From contig AP031358.1 of the NCBI GenBank assembly GCA_037833965.1, positions 814,001 to 878,000 of the forward strand: a DNA stretch of 64,000 nucleotides, written 5' to 3'. The notes beneath the pieces are model-generated. The model was not told the origin of the DNA and did no database searches. It saw nothing but the letters and a program-made list of their open reading frames with translations. Below, piece after piece: positions 31,687 to 41,570 of this stretch; position 1 is the first letter of the stretch; the number at the start of each line of letters is the position of its first letter. The position numbers and the translations under genes were made by a program. Source of the DNA: Marchantia polymorpha subsp. ruderalis. Its lineage: Eukaryota > Streptophyta > Marchantiopsida > Marchantiales > Marchantiaceae.

Positions 31687-33127
31687 TTATTCAGCATGGT
31701 CCTGGTTCACCTAGTCGTGGTACGTTTCCTGAGTCAGTCATCATAGGCCTGCATTCAGATGGTGAGGGCGTGTTTCTCTCGCTTCGAACGAACTGGCAGA
31801 GCCTCCCGCGGAGGACGTCGGTGTCAGCTGTCGCATTCCAGCCTCATCCCAAAAACACGGTTAGAATCCAGTCACCTTTCCCTCCGTCCTGCCAGATGAG
31901 GCTCCAAAAAATGAACAGTTCTGGGTCCGAGTCCACCAGGAGCTCCATGACCTCCTCCTCTCTCCGCCAGGGGCCCATCGAGAATGCTCGTCGTCTTGAT
32001 CCGCTCCTCGCAGTATAGTCTTGATCACCGGTGTGGTTCTCCCGAGTTGTGGGCGGCCTGGGTAATGTATAAACAAAAGCAGTCGGGGCAGGCCCGCAGG
32101 ACAGGGGGGTGTCCGGGTTTCTGGGCAGAGCTGGGAGGAGGGGGGGAGGGAGGAGAGGAGTGGGGAGAAGTCGACTGAGGTTAATCTCTCTGCTCCTGCT
32201 TAAATAGTATTCCCGGCTTCGAGCCTAGTCCCTCCGCCGACTTCCCACGCGTCAAGCGGACGAGGCGTGTATGTTCGAGGAAGGAGGGCTGGAGGAGGGG
32301 GGGAAGAAGCGAGAAGCGGGGGAGGAGGAGAGTGGCGGCGTGCCCTCGAGTTCCCTCCGCCGGCGAAGTGCTCCGGCTTCATCCGGGTGACACTCCGGTT
32401 CGGGGGTTTTTATGTTTCTAGGGGGTCAGGCCACCAGAAAGCTCTTGCGACGGCGTGCACGCACGTGCCGGGAGGGGGGTGTGGGAAGCTCATCTTGCAT
32501 ACGTGTGGAGGGTTTTTCCCGGTTGTCCTCCCGGTCGTCTCCGAGAGGAAGTAGATCACCTGTAAGCCGCCGGCACCTGCAGTCTGCGCCGGGGAGGCCG
32601 AGACCGACAGGTTTCTGCAGGGCACGTGGCCAGAGTGGCTCGTGCGAGGGAGGGCTGCCCAGGGGAGTCGCCGCAGCCACCCCGGCCGCAATGTCTCGGC
32701 ACGGGGTGTCGTTCATCCGCCGATCGTGCGTGTTTATCTCGCGCATGCAGATCAGAGTGGTCGTATCCAGATCCTCCCCGTACGAAGGGAGAGCCTGCGG
32801 ATAACGGGACGTCAGAGCATGTCCCCCAGTCGCACACGCTCCGCGGCTACATTCTCCCCGGGATCTGCGCTGCACCTGCTCTCGATCGTGCTGCCCCACG
32901 CGCGAGGAACCGCCCTGGCGCACTCCAGCCGTATTTGTCCGGCGTATAAAGTCCACGGGGGGCTCCCTCGGGACCCCGGTGGCGAGGGGCAAATCGGGTG
33001 TGCAGGCCAGGTCATGGGGACAGGCCGAGAGTGCGGTGGCGGGGGGGTCAGCAGCCACCTCAGTCGCCGTTGATACGTTCCCGAGGGGGTCACCCTCATA
33101 TTTGCTCCGCAGCAGCGGGTGTTCGGG
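31687..33127. repeat. Module M, copy 2
   Basis: Direct repeat of 14712-16170 with the same end points. The long minus-strand frame 32426-33226 is open here but not continuous in copy 1, so I do not call it coding. GGCGTATAAAGTCCACGG is preserved in both copies (near 15970 and 32942) and may be a TATA element. Confidence 0.65.
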
Positions 33128-33246
33128 ATTGTCAGGAGGGGGGGGGTGGAAGAAAGAAAAAGAGGGAGAGGGAGAGAGGGGGGGAGGCTGGGTTTTCCTG
33201 ATTCCTGCATGGCCGTTGCCACACACATCCGAGCCTTAGTGCTAAG

Positions 33247-33254
33247 TATAAATA
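33247..33254 (+). promoter_or_regulatory. TATA box upstream of the 33532 gene
   Basis: TATAAATA, flanked by GTATAAATAGAGG, a good match to the plant TATA consensus. From an expected start site near 33280 I find no ATG before 33532. That first ATG is in frame with the conserved domain. Confidence 0.6.
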
Positions 33255-33531
33255 GAGGGGGGAGAGGATGGCTGTATTGTGTTTATCTTCTCGCTCACGC
33301 AGTCCTGTGCACCTGCTAGTCGTTTTGCATCTGTTGGGGCATAGGATCCGCGCAGGTGGGGTGTGAGACGAGGAACGAGCAGAGGAGCGAGCAGGGGGAA
33401 GGAAGGGAGTGGGGGAAGGAGCCGAAAGGAGGAGAGGCAGGAGAGGGGCGAAGTGCAGAGTGAGGTTTAGCGGAGTGAGGTTTAGCGATAGAAACAGGTG
33501 TGCATCGAGAGGGACAGATCCGCAGGGTGGA

Positions 33532-34245
33532 ATGCCAGGAGGGGGGTCGGTGCCGGATCCGCTATATTCTCTATATGGTGGGCAGTTCGACCCTCGTCGC
33601 GCTCCCACGCGTGCGGACGCTGCACGCCTCCGCTTCGGCCAGTTTCCTGGTGTACAGGTGTCAGAGAGCGGGGGTCACTCGGACGAGATAGCCAGTACCT
33701 ATTCCCCTCAGCCCCTGTCCGGGGGGCTGAACCTAGGCGCCATACTCCCCGCCTCCGCTCACCGTCCTCGTAGCCCTGTCCGTGTCCGAGGGGGGGATGC
33801 CGGTCCGCCGGGTTCCGCAATGTCCGTGTACACTTTCGGGGGCCGTGAGCAGGAGGCGGAGAGCCAGGCCCCCTACCCATCCCCAAATGGGGTCGGGTCG
33901 AGAGGCCCTTCCCCGGAGCCTTACGCTCCAACTCCATTGCCGTCCCCTACGTACAGCCCCAGTCCGCCTCCCGCACTCGTGGAGGCCGGTGGGTCATCCG
34001 AGTGTCCTTGTCCTGTGTGCCGTGTACCTTGGCCGCACGGCTGGACCGTCCGCTTCTACTCATTCGACGAGCTACGCCAGCTCCTGGTACATCTGCGACG
34101 ATACCAGCCCGAGCTGTATCATGGGCTGTACCTCTTGGACGGGGACATTCCAGGGTCCGTTGGTGTGTTTTGTTGTCGCCGCTGTTCTCTGCCCGCGTCC
34201 TATCCCGTGCGCGTTGATGTTGGACTACCTGGGCCGGCCCTCTGA
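33532..34245 (+). CDS. Novel Cys-bearing protein, 237 aa
   Basis: The frame is open upstream to 33409 but only from a GTG; the first ATG after the TATA box is 33532. Residues up to about 155 are Pro/Ser/Gly-rich and probably disordered. The C-terminal domain begins CPCPVCRVPWPHGW, continues RFYSFDELRQLLVHLRRY, and ends GVFCCRRCSLP. It matches the 18655-19029 protein over 61 ungapped residues. Four to six Cys in C-x-C-x2-C and C-C-x2-C arrangements suggest metal binding. It lies on the strand opposite to the LINE genes. I recognise no family, and the role is unknown; accessory gene of the array units is one possibility. Confidence 0.55.
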   Translation: MPGGGSVPDPLYSLYGGQFDPRRAPTRADAARLRFGQFPGVQVSESGGHSDEIASTYSPQPLSGGLNLGAILPASAHRPRSPVRVRGGDAGPPGSAMSVYTFGGREQEAESQAPYPSPNGVGSRGPSPEPYAPTPLPSPTYSPSPPPALVEAGGSSECPCPVCRVPWPHGWTVRFYSFDELRQLLVHLRRYQPELYHGLYLLDGDIPGSVGVFCCRRCSLPASYPVRVDVGLPGPAL

Positions 34246-34503
34246 CCAACTCCTGCGTATAAAGCTGGGACGCACCGGGTTCGAGAGAGACGTTTCTGCT
34301 CCGGGGCGCCCACCTCCGTGCGCTACCGAGGGGGTATCAAGTCGTGACAAATCCAAGCACACCACACAACATCGCAATCACAACGTTTTCTTTCGCTTTT
34401 TGCAGGGGCCCGTCGTCTCTACTGCTAGCAGCCCGGCACCGCTCCAGGAGGGATTTTCGAAGAGTCGACCCGTGGTACCTACTGGTGCGATCGAGCAGGG
34501 CCT

Positions 34504-34518
34504 GGGAACAAGCAATCT
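34504..34518. repeat. Lone terminal motif at the edge of the GC-rich array
   Basis: An exact GGGAACAAGCAATCT is followed after a few bases by ordinary AT-rich sequence with no hairpins. Either the motif is the insertion target from which the array grew, or it is a nearly completely truncated unit. Base composition changes within a few tens of bases here. Confidence 0.7.
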
Positions 34519-35160
34519 TTGAGACAAGCATATGACTACTGGCAGATCAACCAAATAGCCAACCTTTGCATCAAACTTGAGAACCAAAAGGAGAAGCAAG
34601 AGAACATCGATATGACATCATCTCTTTGTAAGCATATTGTTGATTTTTATCATTACAATTGGAAAAAATTATTATAACCTGATCACGGTAAATTAATCTA
34701 ATTGTTACCACATACTCATTTATTTGTAATTTTGTTTTGTCTCATACAATAAGAAGTATCTTTTATGTTAAACATTAGAATTATTAAATAATTAGAAATA
34801 GTGTATATACACGAAATATTAACATTGTTCAAAAAACTATGAAATCTAAAGTGTGTATCTCCAAGAGACAAATGCATGGTAGTTGTATAGGGATGTGTTA
34901 TATAAAAAAAAAAAAAGTAATTGATGGTAACACTTGACTCTAAACTAGGGCGACACATACCTCTAGTTATAGTCCAGTTCTTTCATAGAATTATTTCAAT
35001 GAACACATCACCATAGAAGTCCTACACATATATGACATATTCTACTCAATAACAAATTTCCAATTATTCTTTCTCCCAATCTATTCCCACTTTCTATAAT
35101 TATTCAATTACTTTGAACCTATAATGTTTAAGTTAATGTATACCAGATCTTAGGATTGTG
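34519..35160. other. AT-rich DNA, no gene seen
   Basis: Low-complexity AT-rich sequence with a short A run near 34905. No open frame of interest. Confidence 0.7.
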
Positions 35161-35184
35161 GTCAGATGGCGAACAAGTTTAAAA

Positions 35185-35420
35185 GCGAGCTGGGGGCGAA
35201 AGGGAAACGGATCCGAATATTCTAGCGTTCATAGGAACGATACTTGAAGTGGATTACAGTTCGCGAAAGGGCAGCAGATCCGAATATTCTAAGGTTCATA
35301 GAAATGATACTCGAAGTGGAGGACAGTTCGCGAAAGGAGCTGGGGGCGAAAGAAGCGGATCCGAATATTCTAACTATGCTGGAAGTGGAGGACAGTTCGC
35401 GAAAGAATCGCGACGGAGCT
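35185..35420. repeat. Minisatellite, three units of about 67-81 bp
   Basis: Units are anchored at GATCCGAATATTCTA (35210, 35277 and 35358), each followed by GAAGTGGA..ACAGTTCGCGAAAG. GAGCTGGGGGCGAAAG occurs before the first and before the third. Overlapping frames give repeats such as ADPNIL...EVEDSSRK, but the units shift frame relative to one another, so a protein is doubtful. Confidence 0.75.
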
Positions 35421-35758
35421 TTGAAAGGTACATTAACAAATAATATCCATTGTGTTCTAAGGAATGCGTTTAGGAAAGAAAATAAAAGATTTTATTCGCT
35501 GCTCGTGAAGAAAGATAAAACTGAACCACTCGACCATACCAATACCTGTTTCGAAGTAAAGTACGTAGATTCTACCACAAAATTGTAAAGAACAATCGAA
35601 TTATAACCAAAATAATCGCTAATACATATTTAACAATCGCTGGGTTTAGCGAAGGTTGTTTAGAGATTGAATTTGAATATAACTCTGCGCAAACAGGAAA
35701 GAAAGGCATGAAACTACTCTTAGTTTGAGAGAAAGAAATTATAGAAGTTTACACCGGA

Positions 35759-35792
35759 CATATATATATATATATATATATATTCATTCATT
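35759..35792. repeat. TA and ATTC microsatellites
   Basis: A (TA)n run of about 12 units is followed by three ATTC units. Confidence 0.9.
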
Positions 35793-35935
35793 CATGCTCC
35801 CGTCATTCCAGCCGATAAAAATTCAACAAGAATCTTGATTTAGTGTAAGGAACACCACTCTACTCGCTTATGGTCACTCTCACAAAGGTTCTTCCGCAAG
35901 ATTATGTAAACTTCTATAATTTCTCGCTGAGAGGA

Positions 35936-36077
35936 GCGAGACGCCCCTCTGAGCGATCCTGTAAACACCTGGGACACCGGCATGTACGCAGCGACGGTGG
36001 GCACAGACTCAGAACGGCGAGAGAATGGAAGCTGGGTTTTTGTCGGGTTTACAGGATCGCTCAGAGGGCCGTCTCGC
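35936..36077. repeat. Foldback element, 31-bp arms
   Basis: The arms 35936-35966 and 36047-36077 are inverted repeats with one mismatch, enclosing an 80-bp loop. The arm ends in GTAAAC and begins GCGAGACG. The loop is more GC-rich than its surroundings. It could be a small foldback transposon or a hairpin-forming remnant; no clear target duplication is visible. Confidence 0.65.
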
Positions 36078-36242
36078 TTGGGAGTCGAGAGTGAGTGAGC
36101 AGGGAGTGACGGCGATTGAATGCTCTGTCTTGCAGCGAGATGCTAGTCCGAATTTGAGTTCTTTGGGTCGAGGGCCGATGGACCAGACTTGAGCTGACAT
36201 TGCACTTCTGGAGAGAGAAGTTGTTGATTCGAGTTTGCCAAC

Positions 36243-36771
36243 ATGTCGAGCTTTTCCAGGGGTTCCGAGAGATCTGGAGATCGGCTCATGGAGGGTCGGG
36301 CAGGAGGTTGAAAAGTACAGGGTAGACTTTAAATTCAGAAAATTCTGGAAATTCTGGATCTGGAAAATTCTCTCTCCAGCACTGCGGGAGGCAGGGAATG
36401 TGGAAGATTCCCACCTCTGGGAGTTTCTGGCTCTTTCTGTGCTCGCGGTGGCAGTTTTCGTTTTCTGTCTTCGGCTGGTCCGAGATTTTATTCCTCAGCT
36501 GCAACAGCAGAAGCACCCCCGGAAGCCAAAGAATCGTCTGCTGCCCGTGCGTTAACGTTCGTGGGATTGCTCGGTGCTTCCGCTGCTGCTACTTATAACT
36601 TTTATCCCAGGCCATCGAAGACACCTGTAGTGGAGCCAGCAGAAGAGGTTCACACCATCCGTAACTGGAGCAACACTCATGCCAAAACAAGTGTCTACGT
36701 GCTACCCGAATCATTAGAGGAGCTAGAGAATGTAGTTAAGATTGCTGATGCGCACAAGCAAAAGATTAGGC
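36243..36771 (+). pseudogene. GLDH: L-galactono-1,4-lactone dehydrogenase, N-terminal fragment
   Basis: The frame from about 36333 gives a basic Ser/Ala-rich presequence (RFYSSAATAEA), a short hydrophobic segment (ALTFVGLLGASAAATY), then EEVHTIRNWSNTH and ESLEELENVVKIADAHKQKIRP. These match the start of the FAD-binding region of plant GLDH (HTVSNWSGTH; ENLADLEALV; LRIRPVG in Arabidopsis, from memory). That mitochondrial enzyme makes ascorbate. The match ends after KIRP at 36771; the remaining four-fifths of the enzyme is absent. An ATG at 36243 is in frame, but TGA at 36309 and TAA at 36330 intervene unless an intron removes them. The fragment continues in frame into the kelch pseudogene. Confidence 0.7.
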
Positions 36772-36784
36772 CTCCTGATAAGCC

Positions 36785-37784
36785 GTCGTCGATCAGGGAC
36801 ATCGTGTTCGATACGTCGTCCGGGACTTGGCACAAGGCCGCCTCATTTTTCTACACCTCATGTTTCCTGTCGGACACGGCTTTCACCAAGAAGGGCATGA
36901 TCACTTCCTCGGGAAGCTTGCTGCTGATAACCACCACTGACCGACAAGATCACTCCATGGTGGTGTTCAATCCCATCAACAAGACGAAAAAATGGATTCC
37001 GAAAATGCCCCGATTAGAATGTGTCATCCACGGGAATAATCATGGACAAGGAGACGGGGTCGTACAAGATTTATGTGGTAAATGAGCCAACGCCAGGAGA
37101 AAACATGAAATTCCAGGTGTACGATTCTCTGACGAATAAGTGGGAATCAACTGCACCTCTTTTGCGGGCCGGGGTGGCGGGTATATGTACTGCCTGCTCG
37201 CAAAATTGGCTCTGAACTACTCGTATCAAGTGTACCGCGTGGGAGTGAAGGAGAAGAAATGGGAACTAGTTCGAGCTGTGATGCCCCGAGGCATCAACTT
37301 TCCCCACTTGTTTGAACACGAGGGCCGCTTGCTGTTGGGTGGAGGCATACAGGGTGCTCTTGCAGGGTCGCATCGGACTCTGGCAGGAGTGTATGTGTGG
37401 GAACTTGATGTAGTGAGCGATCAGTGGGTGGACCTCAAGCACGCGCACGAGACTTCGAGCTCCCAACGCAGTAAGTCAGATACACCGGTGTTTGAGGTTG
37501 AGGCGGACACACACGAGTGGATACCGAGACTGCAGATGCCTAACGAGATCGTCCATGAGCTCGAAGCTGGGCATGACTTCTTTTTTGTTGCGAATGGAGA
37601 CTACATTGGCGTTGGGTCGCGCAGAGTTGGATCAGGTGATTCTCAGATTATGAGATACATGTGCAATCTGACCACAGGATACTGGTGGTCACTGCCAGTC
37701 CCCAGCAGAAACCTGTGTCGGTCCGTGCAGATAGAGGTTACGAGCACCATTCTGTTCGAACCACGACTCGATGTTCTGCTGTGA
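36785..37784 (+). pseudogene. F-box/kelch gene copy in left palindrome arm, broken
   Basis: The sequence is homologous to codons of about 79-418 of the intact gene at 48778-50034, beginning DIVFDTSSGTW; the F-box itself is missing. One extra G near 36794 joins it in frame to the lactone dehydrogenase fragment, and this chimeric frame runs to 37085. Two single-base deletions near 37011-37033 then shift the frame. About 24-27 bp are missing near 37170 (RHEVLGAAEY of the intact copy is lost). The last block, from about 37170 to 37784, is open to the normal end. No working kelch propeller is expected. Confidence 0.8.
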
Positions 37785-38284
37785 AGGTGCAACTGCTGAG
37801 GCTCAACTATGTGCAGTGAGCTCCAAATTGTGGACGACAAGATACGGGCTGATGGCTGATTTATGAAGTCGCAACGGGAGAGTCTAAAGAGCAAAACTAT
37901 GGACGGTTAGAGAGAAATGGATAGGATGTAAATTCTGCGACAAAGGTTGGAAGCCATGCCACTGCTCATTTGCAGCATGTAATGTAAACATAATTTCTGT
38001 GAAGCGCTGCGGGACCTTATGCCAAGCCCCATTAAGTGGAGATATGGTTTACAGTCAACTTTTGAATCGCTTGAAGGTGTTATCCATTAAAATTAGAGCT
38101 CTTCCACACTTTTTCCAGATTCCAGTTGTAGATGAATACTTGAGATGGGAAGGTCAAAACAGTGGAGCCCACCCGTTTGCATCATTTTGCATTGCGAACA
38201 GGTATCTCTCTTCTATGTATCTTGTTCTCCGGTGGAACAGAGAGGGAAAGCAGGGTCGATAGGGACGAACAAAGTACAGATGAA

Positions 38285-38312
38285 CAAGGAGCGCAATATA
38301 TAAAGTAGCTTG
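38285..38312. promoter_or_regulatory. TATA-like element in both arms
   Basis: GCAATATATAAAGTAGC, preserved in the right arm near 48250-48275 on the other strand, is followed by about 240 bp of fairly GC-rich, conserved sequence. It could be a promoter or the regulatory part of an old terminal repeat of a virus-like fossil; no body of such an element is recognisable. Low confidence. Confidence 0.25.
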
Positions 38313-40446
38313 CGCTCTGCCACCTAGAGTAACCCATTAGTTAGGTTAGTTAAGAAACCCTCCACACACAAACCAAGAAAATTTGCCTGCGTCTTCACAG
38401 TCGAATAAACTCCGTGGTAGATTCCACCTGCGAGAAACCGGGAGCAGGAGTAGATCGCAGCTAGCTCTCCCGCTCCCCTCTTGGTTCTGTCCGATTTATA
38501 ACCACTATTAACTTTCCGACTCCCTTGTACATTGTCTTGTCGGATGGGAATGTGCTAATCACGTGCTTATTACAGTTTCCAAGCTTTGTCTACATTACGA
38601 TATCTTCAGATCTGTACACACTGGAATTGGTCGCATCACTGCACTCCAAGGTAGAATGGACAAAACCTTAAGAGTCACAATGACAGTAAGGTTCCTATGT
38701 TTCGAGGCAAAGATCACCAGCGAGCGGAGTCAGATTCCAAGATGGTTCCGTCCATACTTGTCGGTACGTGTACTTCCACGAACCGCTCACCCTAGCTCAC
38801 AGTTGTCGAATGGCTCTTCAACGAATGCTGGCCCGGAACTTCTGCGATTCGTTTGGATATTTAATCTCATGAAGAGAAGCCTCGAGGTTATGAGACATCT
38901 CTGTGGATTTTCATCCTTCAAGCCTGCGCCAACTACTAACTAACGGGAACGGCCGATGCCATGCGGTGCAATCATCCTAAATGTGGCGGAAAAAATGAAG
39001 GCTTGGTGCATCTTTGCATGATGTCTTGACAAGCTTTGTGCTCTTATGTGACGGCCTTATGACCCATGACCAGTAAATGTAGGATGAATGCGTGACGATC
39101 GCATTGCACTGTGTGGTGAGTGGTTCGAACTTGGGAAGGATGGATGCGAGTTTACACAGTCTATTTATTTGTAACTGACATTTGACTCTTGTTCCACAAC
39201 ATACCATCTGCCTTGTTTGCCTGCTTTCGAGCAACGCAAACTTTGCATGGACTTTGACTCCGGTGTTTCGCTTGGTGCCGATCGTGCCGATTCACAGTTA
39301 TCCGCCTCACCCAGCTTGACATCTGGGCGAGGCAAACTTCTAATATTATCTGCTTACCCTTGAGAAACAGTGGCCAAGAGATCGTGATGACTTAAAAGCC
39401 AGATTCGAAGTTCATTTCGAAGCACACCAACCATAAGGTCTGGCTGGACTCGAGAAGCTTACAAACGACATGCTTTGTGCAGAAGCGTTTCGGTGGCAAA
39501 GATCACACATTGTGCTGAAGAGAGGAGAGTAAATACGAGACTGTCTATACACCTAAAGCCTTTGTGACCTTTCTAGACAGGACTCAAACAGCAGGGATAG
39601 TCACATACTTCATGTGAGCAATCGATCCTCTTTTAAGTGAAAGTCGATGAACAGTCACTATCCTGGACTCATGCACATGCACATTGAGCACAGACAGGCA
39701 ATTTGATTCTTCAGGATATTGGAACACTTCACTTTTTCGGAAGAAGTCCCTCTTTCCAGCGATAATGCGAAGGAGACCTCGGATCTCTATCGGATGCTCC
39801 CCTGGAAGAAACTCTGAACATCTATCCGGTTCAGAGTGAACTTCTACCAACTTTTCCACTGATGTGACGAGATACCGAAGGGGAATACTGATGAAAGTTA
39901 ACGATATCAATTCGCCATGTAGAGGACGACAAAATTGCAAGAAACTTATCCGAAATTAACGAAATCCGCCAGTTGAACGCCTGATCAAGGTAAGCTCATC
40001 AAGTTTCACCCACCAGAGAGTAAGCTCAACCCGAGGGACATGCCTTCCAATCAACTCTGCCGGGTGTTTGGCAGGCTCAGGATCATGTGGCAAACAAGAT
40101 TCACAGAGTCATGACTCGCACAAAGGCCCCACATGTTTCGTCGAGGGCATGCAAGGAAAGCAAGAGAGAATTCTCATTGTTCTAGGAGTTGTTCAGGTGT
40201 TGTTAGAGTGAAAGTCAGAGTTCTAGCTGAGCAGGAACGTGCTTTCCAATCACTCGATAGGTGAGCTTTCATGCAGAGTTCAGATGAGAAGATTAGTGGA
40301 ACTTACGCAAGTGACACGTGGTGTTACAGATCAGAGTCTAATGATCATCGTATGGGGAAAAAGTGTTCACCTACGGACCCCTACGGAAGGACGTGATTGG
40401 GCGAAATGCTGTGCGGCTTGTAGAAAAGACCGATGCCCCGCAGCAA

Positions 40447-40728
40447 TTATCGAAGACCAGAGGCGTGGGAGTATGATTTCCTTTTATAGCTTCTGAAACG
40501 TACGTCGAATTTCCGACCTTTGTTTCTTGTTGGTCCCACGTAGCTTTCTCGTTTACCGGTTGCGTGCAGTTTGGGGTTGCAGCAGCCTGTCTCGGAAGGG
40601 GGTGTAAGGAAATGGATTTTGCTCAGATCAGAAACAAAACACCCAACAGACAACAAAATGAATAAGTATGACATCTCATGTAGAAAAGTCGAATCTTCGT
40701 GAGAATGATTGTGTAACTTCTTTCGCAT
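40447..40728 (-). CDS. 93-codon ORF of unknown nature, left arm
   Basis: ATG-started frame beginning MRKKLHNHSHEDS, with a hydrophobic patch (YLFILLSVGCFVSDL) and a basic C-terminus (RKFDVRFRSYKRKSY). The right arm has the same frame with two amino-acid differences and four nucleotide differences in 282. That conservation is far above the arm average, but it extends beyond the frame into noncoding sequence, so gene conversion explains it as well as selection does. Hypothetical at best. Confidence 0.25.
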   Translation of the reverse strand: MRKKLHNHSHEDSTFLHEMSYLFILLSVGCFVSDLSKIHFLTPPSETGCCNPKLHATGKRESYVGPTRNKGRKFDVRFRSYKRKSYSHASGLR

Positions 40729-41570
40729 ACAATATGCTCTAGAGCCACGCAGAACTCAACAACGAGTTTTTTCCTACTTTTCTTTGATGTGCTGTCTTTC
40801 ATCAACTACAATTGTGGAAAAAGCGAAAGTATAATCAATGGTCAAGTAGAACCCGGAACTAAGCTGATGACTAAAGAGGATGCGAAGACCCGAGGGTCAA
40901 AACGCAAACGGAAACTAGGGGCTAGGTCCCACTTGTCAAGGCATACATTGGTTTCACGATGATTAAAGCCAGGAGCGAATTCAGCAATAAAAATTTTGGC
41001 GTGATGTTTGGGATGTGATGAGTTTTTTGAATGTACCCTAACTTCACCTTACTCGCAGGATCATGCAGTGATACTGGGAGAGTATGCACCTCAACGGAAT
41101 CTGAGAAAAAGGTGCAAGGCATGCGAAAAAGCAAGAGGCAGGAAAGATGAACAACCTTGATACAGCTTATATAAGTAAAATGTGGTGTGTTCACGGAGCA
41201 ATTTTTATAAAACGCGGTGGGAATACCATGGGATGTCGCCATGGTATGAAACCAAACTGGTTCCATGTAGTTAACCAGTTTGTGGACTCTTTTGTTTCTC
41301 TTTTTTTGTATATTTATATTGTATAAGCATTGGAGATTGAAAGTTGATACTTTAGTTTAATGTTTCAACCAATAGCATTTTGTTGAATATGTTAAATTAT
41401 TGTTCATCAAGTTGTGTTTTGAATGATTTAAGGAGCTCAAACGCTAAAAATTCAAGCAAAACAAGCATAAAAGATTTTTGTCTTCTAATGTCGAAGAAGT
41501 CAAAATGAATTTTTAGTACATCGTATAAGATTTTTTGTTTTTTAATTTATCATTCTATACATGCGAATAT

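Larger units (their letters stand above)
30803..34503 (-). mobile_element. Short array unit 2 (about 3.7 kb), no RT
   Basis: The unit is bounded on the left by terminal block d and on the right by a lone copy of the 15-bp motif at 34504. It contains module M copy 2 and, on the plus strand, the TATA box at 33247 and the gene at 33532-34245. As in short unit 1, there is no reverse transcriptase. It is the last member of the GC-rich array before AT-rich DNA. Confidence 0.45.
36785..41570 (+). repeat. Large inverted repeat, left arm
   Basis: The arm pairs with 44995-49810 in inverted orientation. Sampled identity is about 93% (240 bp around 38720-38960) but about 99% within 40.23-40.74 kb. Its outer end falls inside the F-box gene at a shared TCGTCGATCAGG. 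Its inner end fades in AT-rich sequence. Apart from the kelch remnant and the 93-codon ORF it carries no recognisable gene. Confidence 0.8.

Noticed and set aside
31174-31746. 190-codon Arg-Gly-rich frame
   Set aside because: Generated by the GTGGTC microsatellite.
14712-33127. Module M copies as the two terminal repeats of one LTR-type element
   Set aside because: The copies are only about 87% identical, lie 15 kb apart with other complete units between them, and no polyprotein region is recognisable.
32426-33226. 266-codon minus-strand frame in module M
   Set aside because: The frame is not continuous in module M copy 1, and composition is what GC-rich DNA gives by chance. Local amino-acid similarity only reflects DNA homology.
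1-34518. A true chromosome end
   Set aside because: Telomere-like runs are at most three units, lie inside LINE UTRs and are followed by more array and then by ordinary AT-rich DNA.
33782-34522. 246-codon frame overlapping the 33532 gene
   Set aside because: It is in another frame over the conserved domain; only the 33532 frame is conserved in the 18655 homologue.
39584-39940. 118-codon minus-strand frame in the left arm
   Set aside because: The right-arm counterpart (46630-46905) is shorter because the frame is lost, and no domain is recognised.
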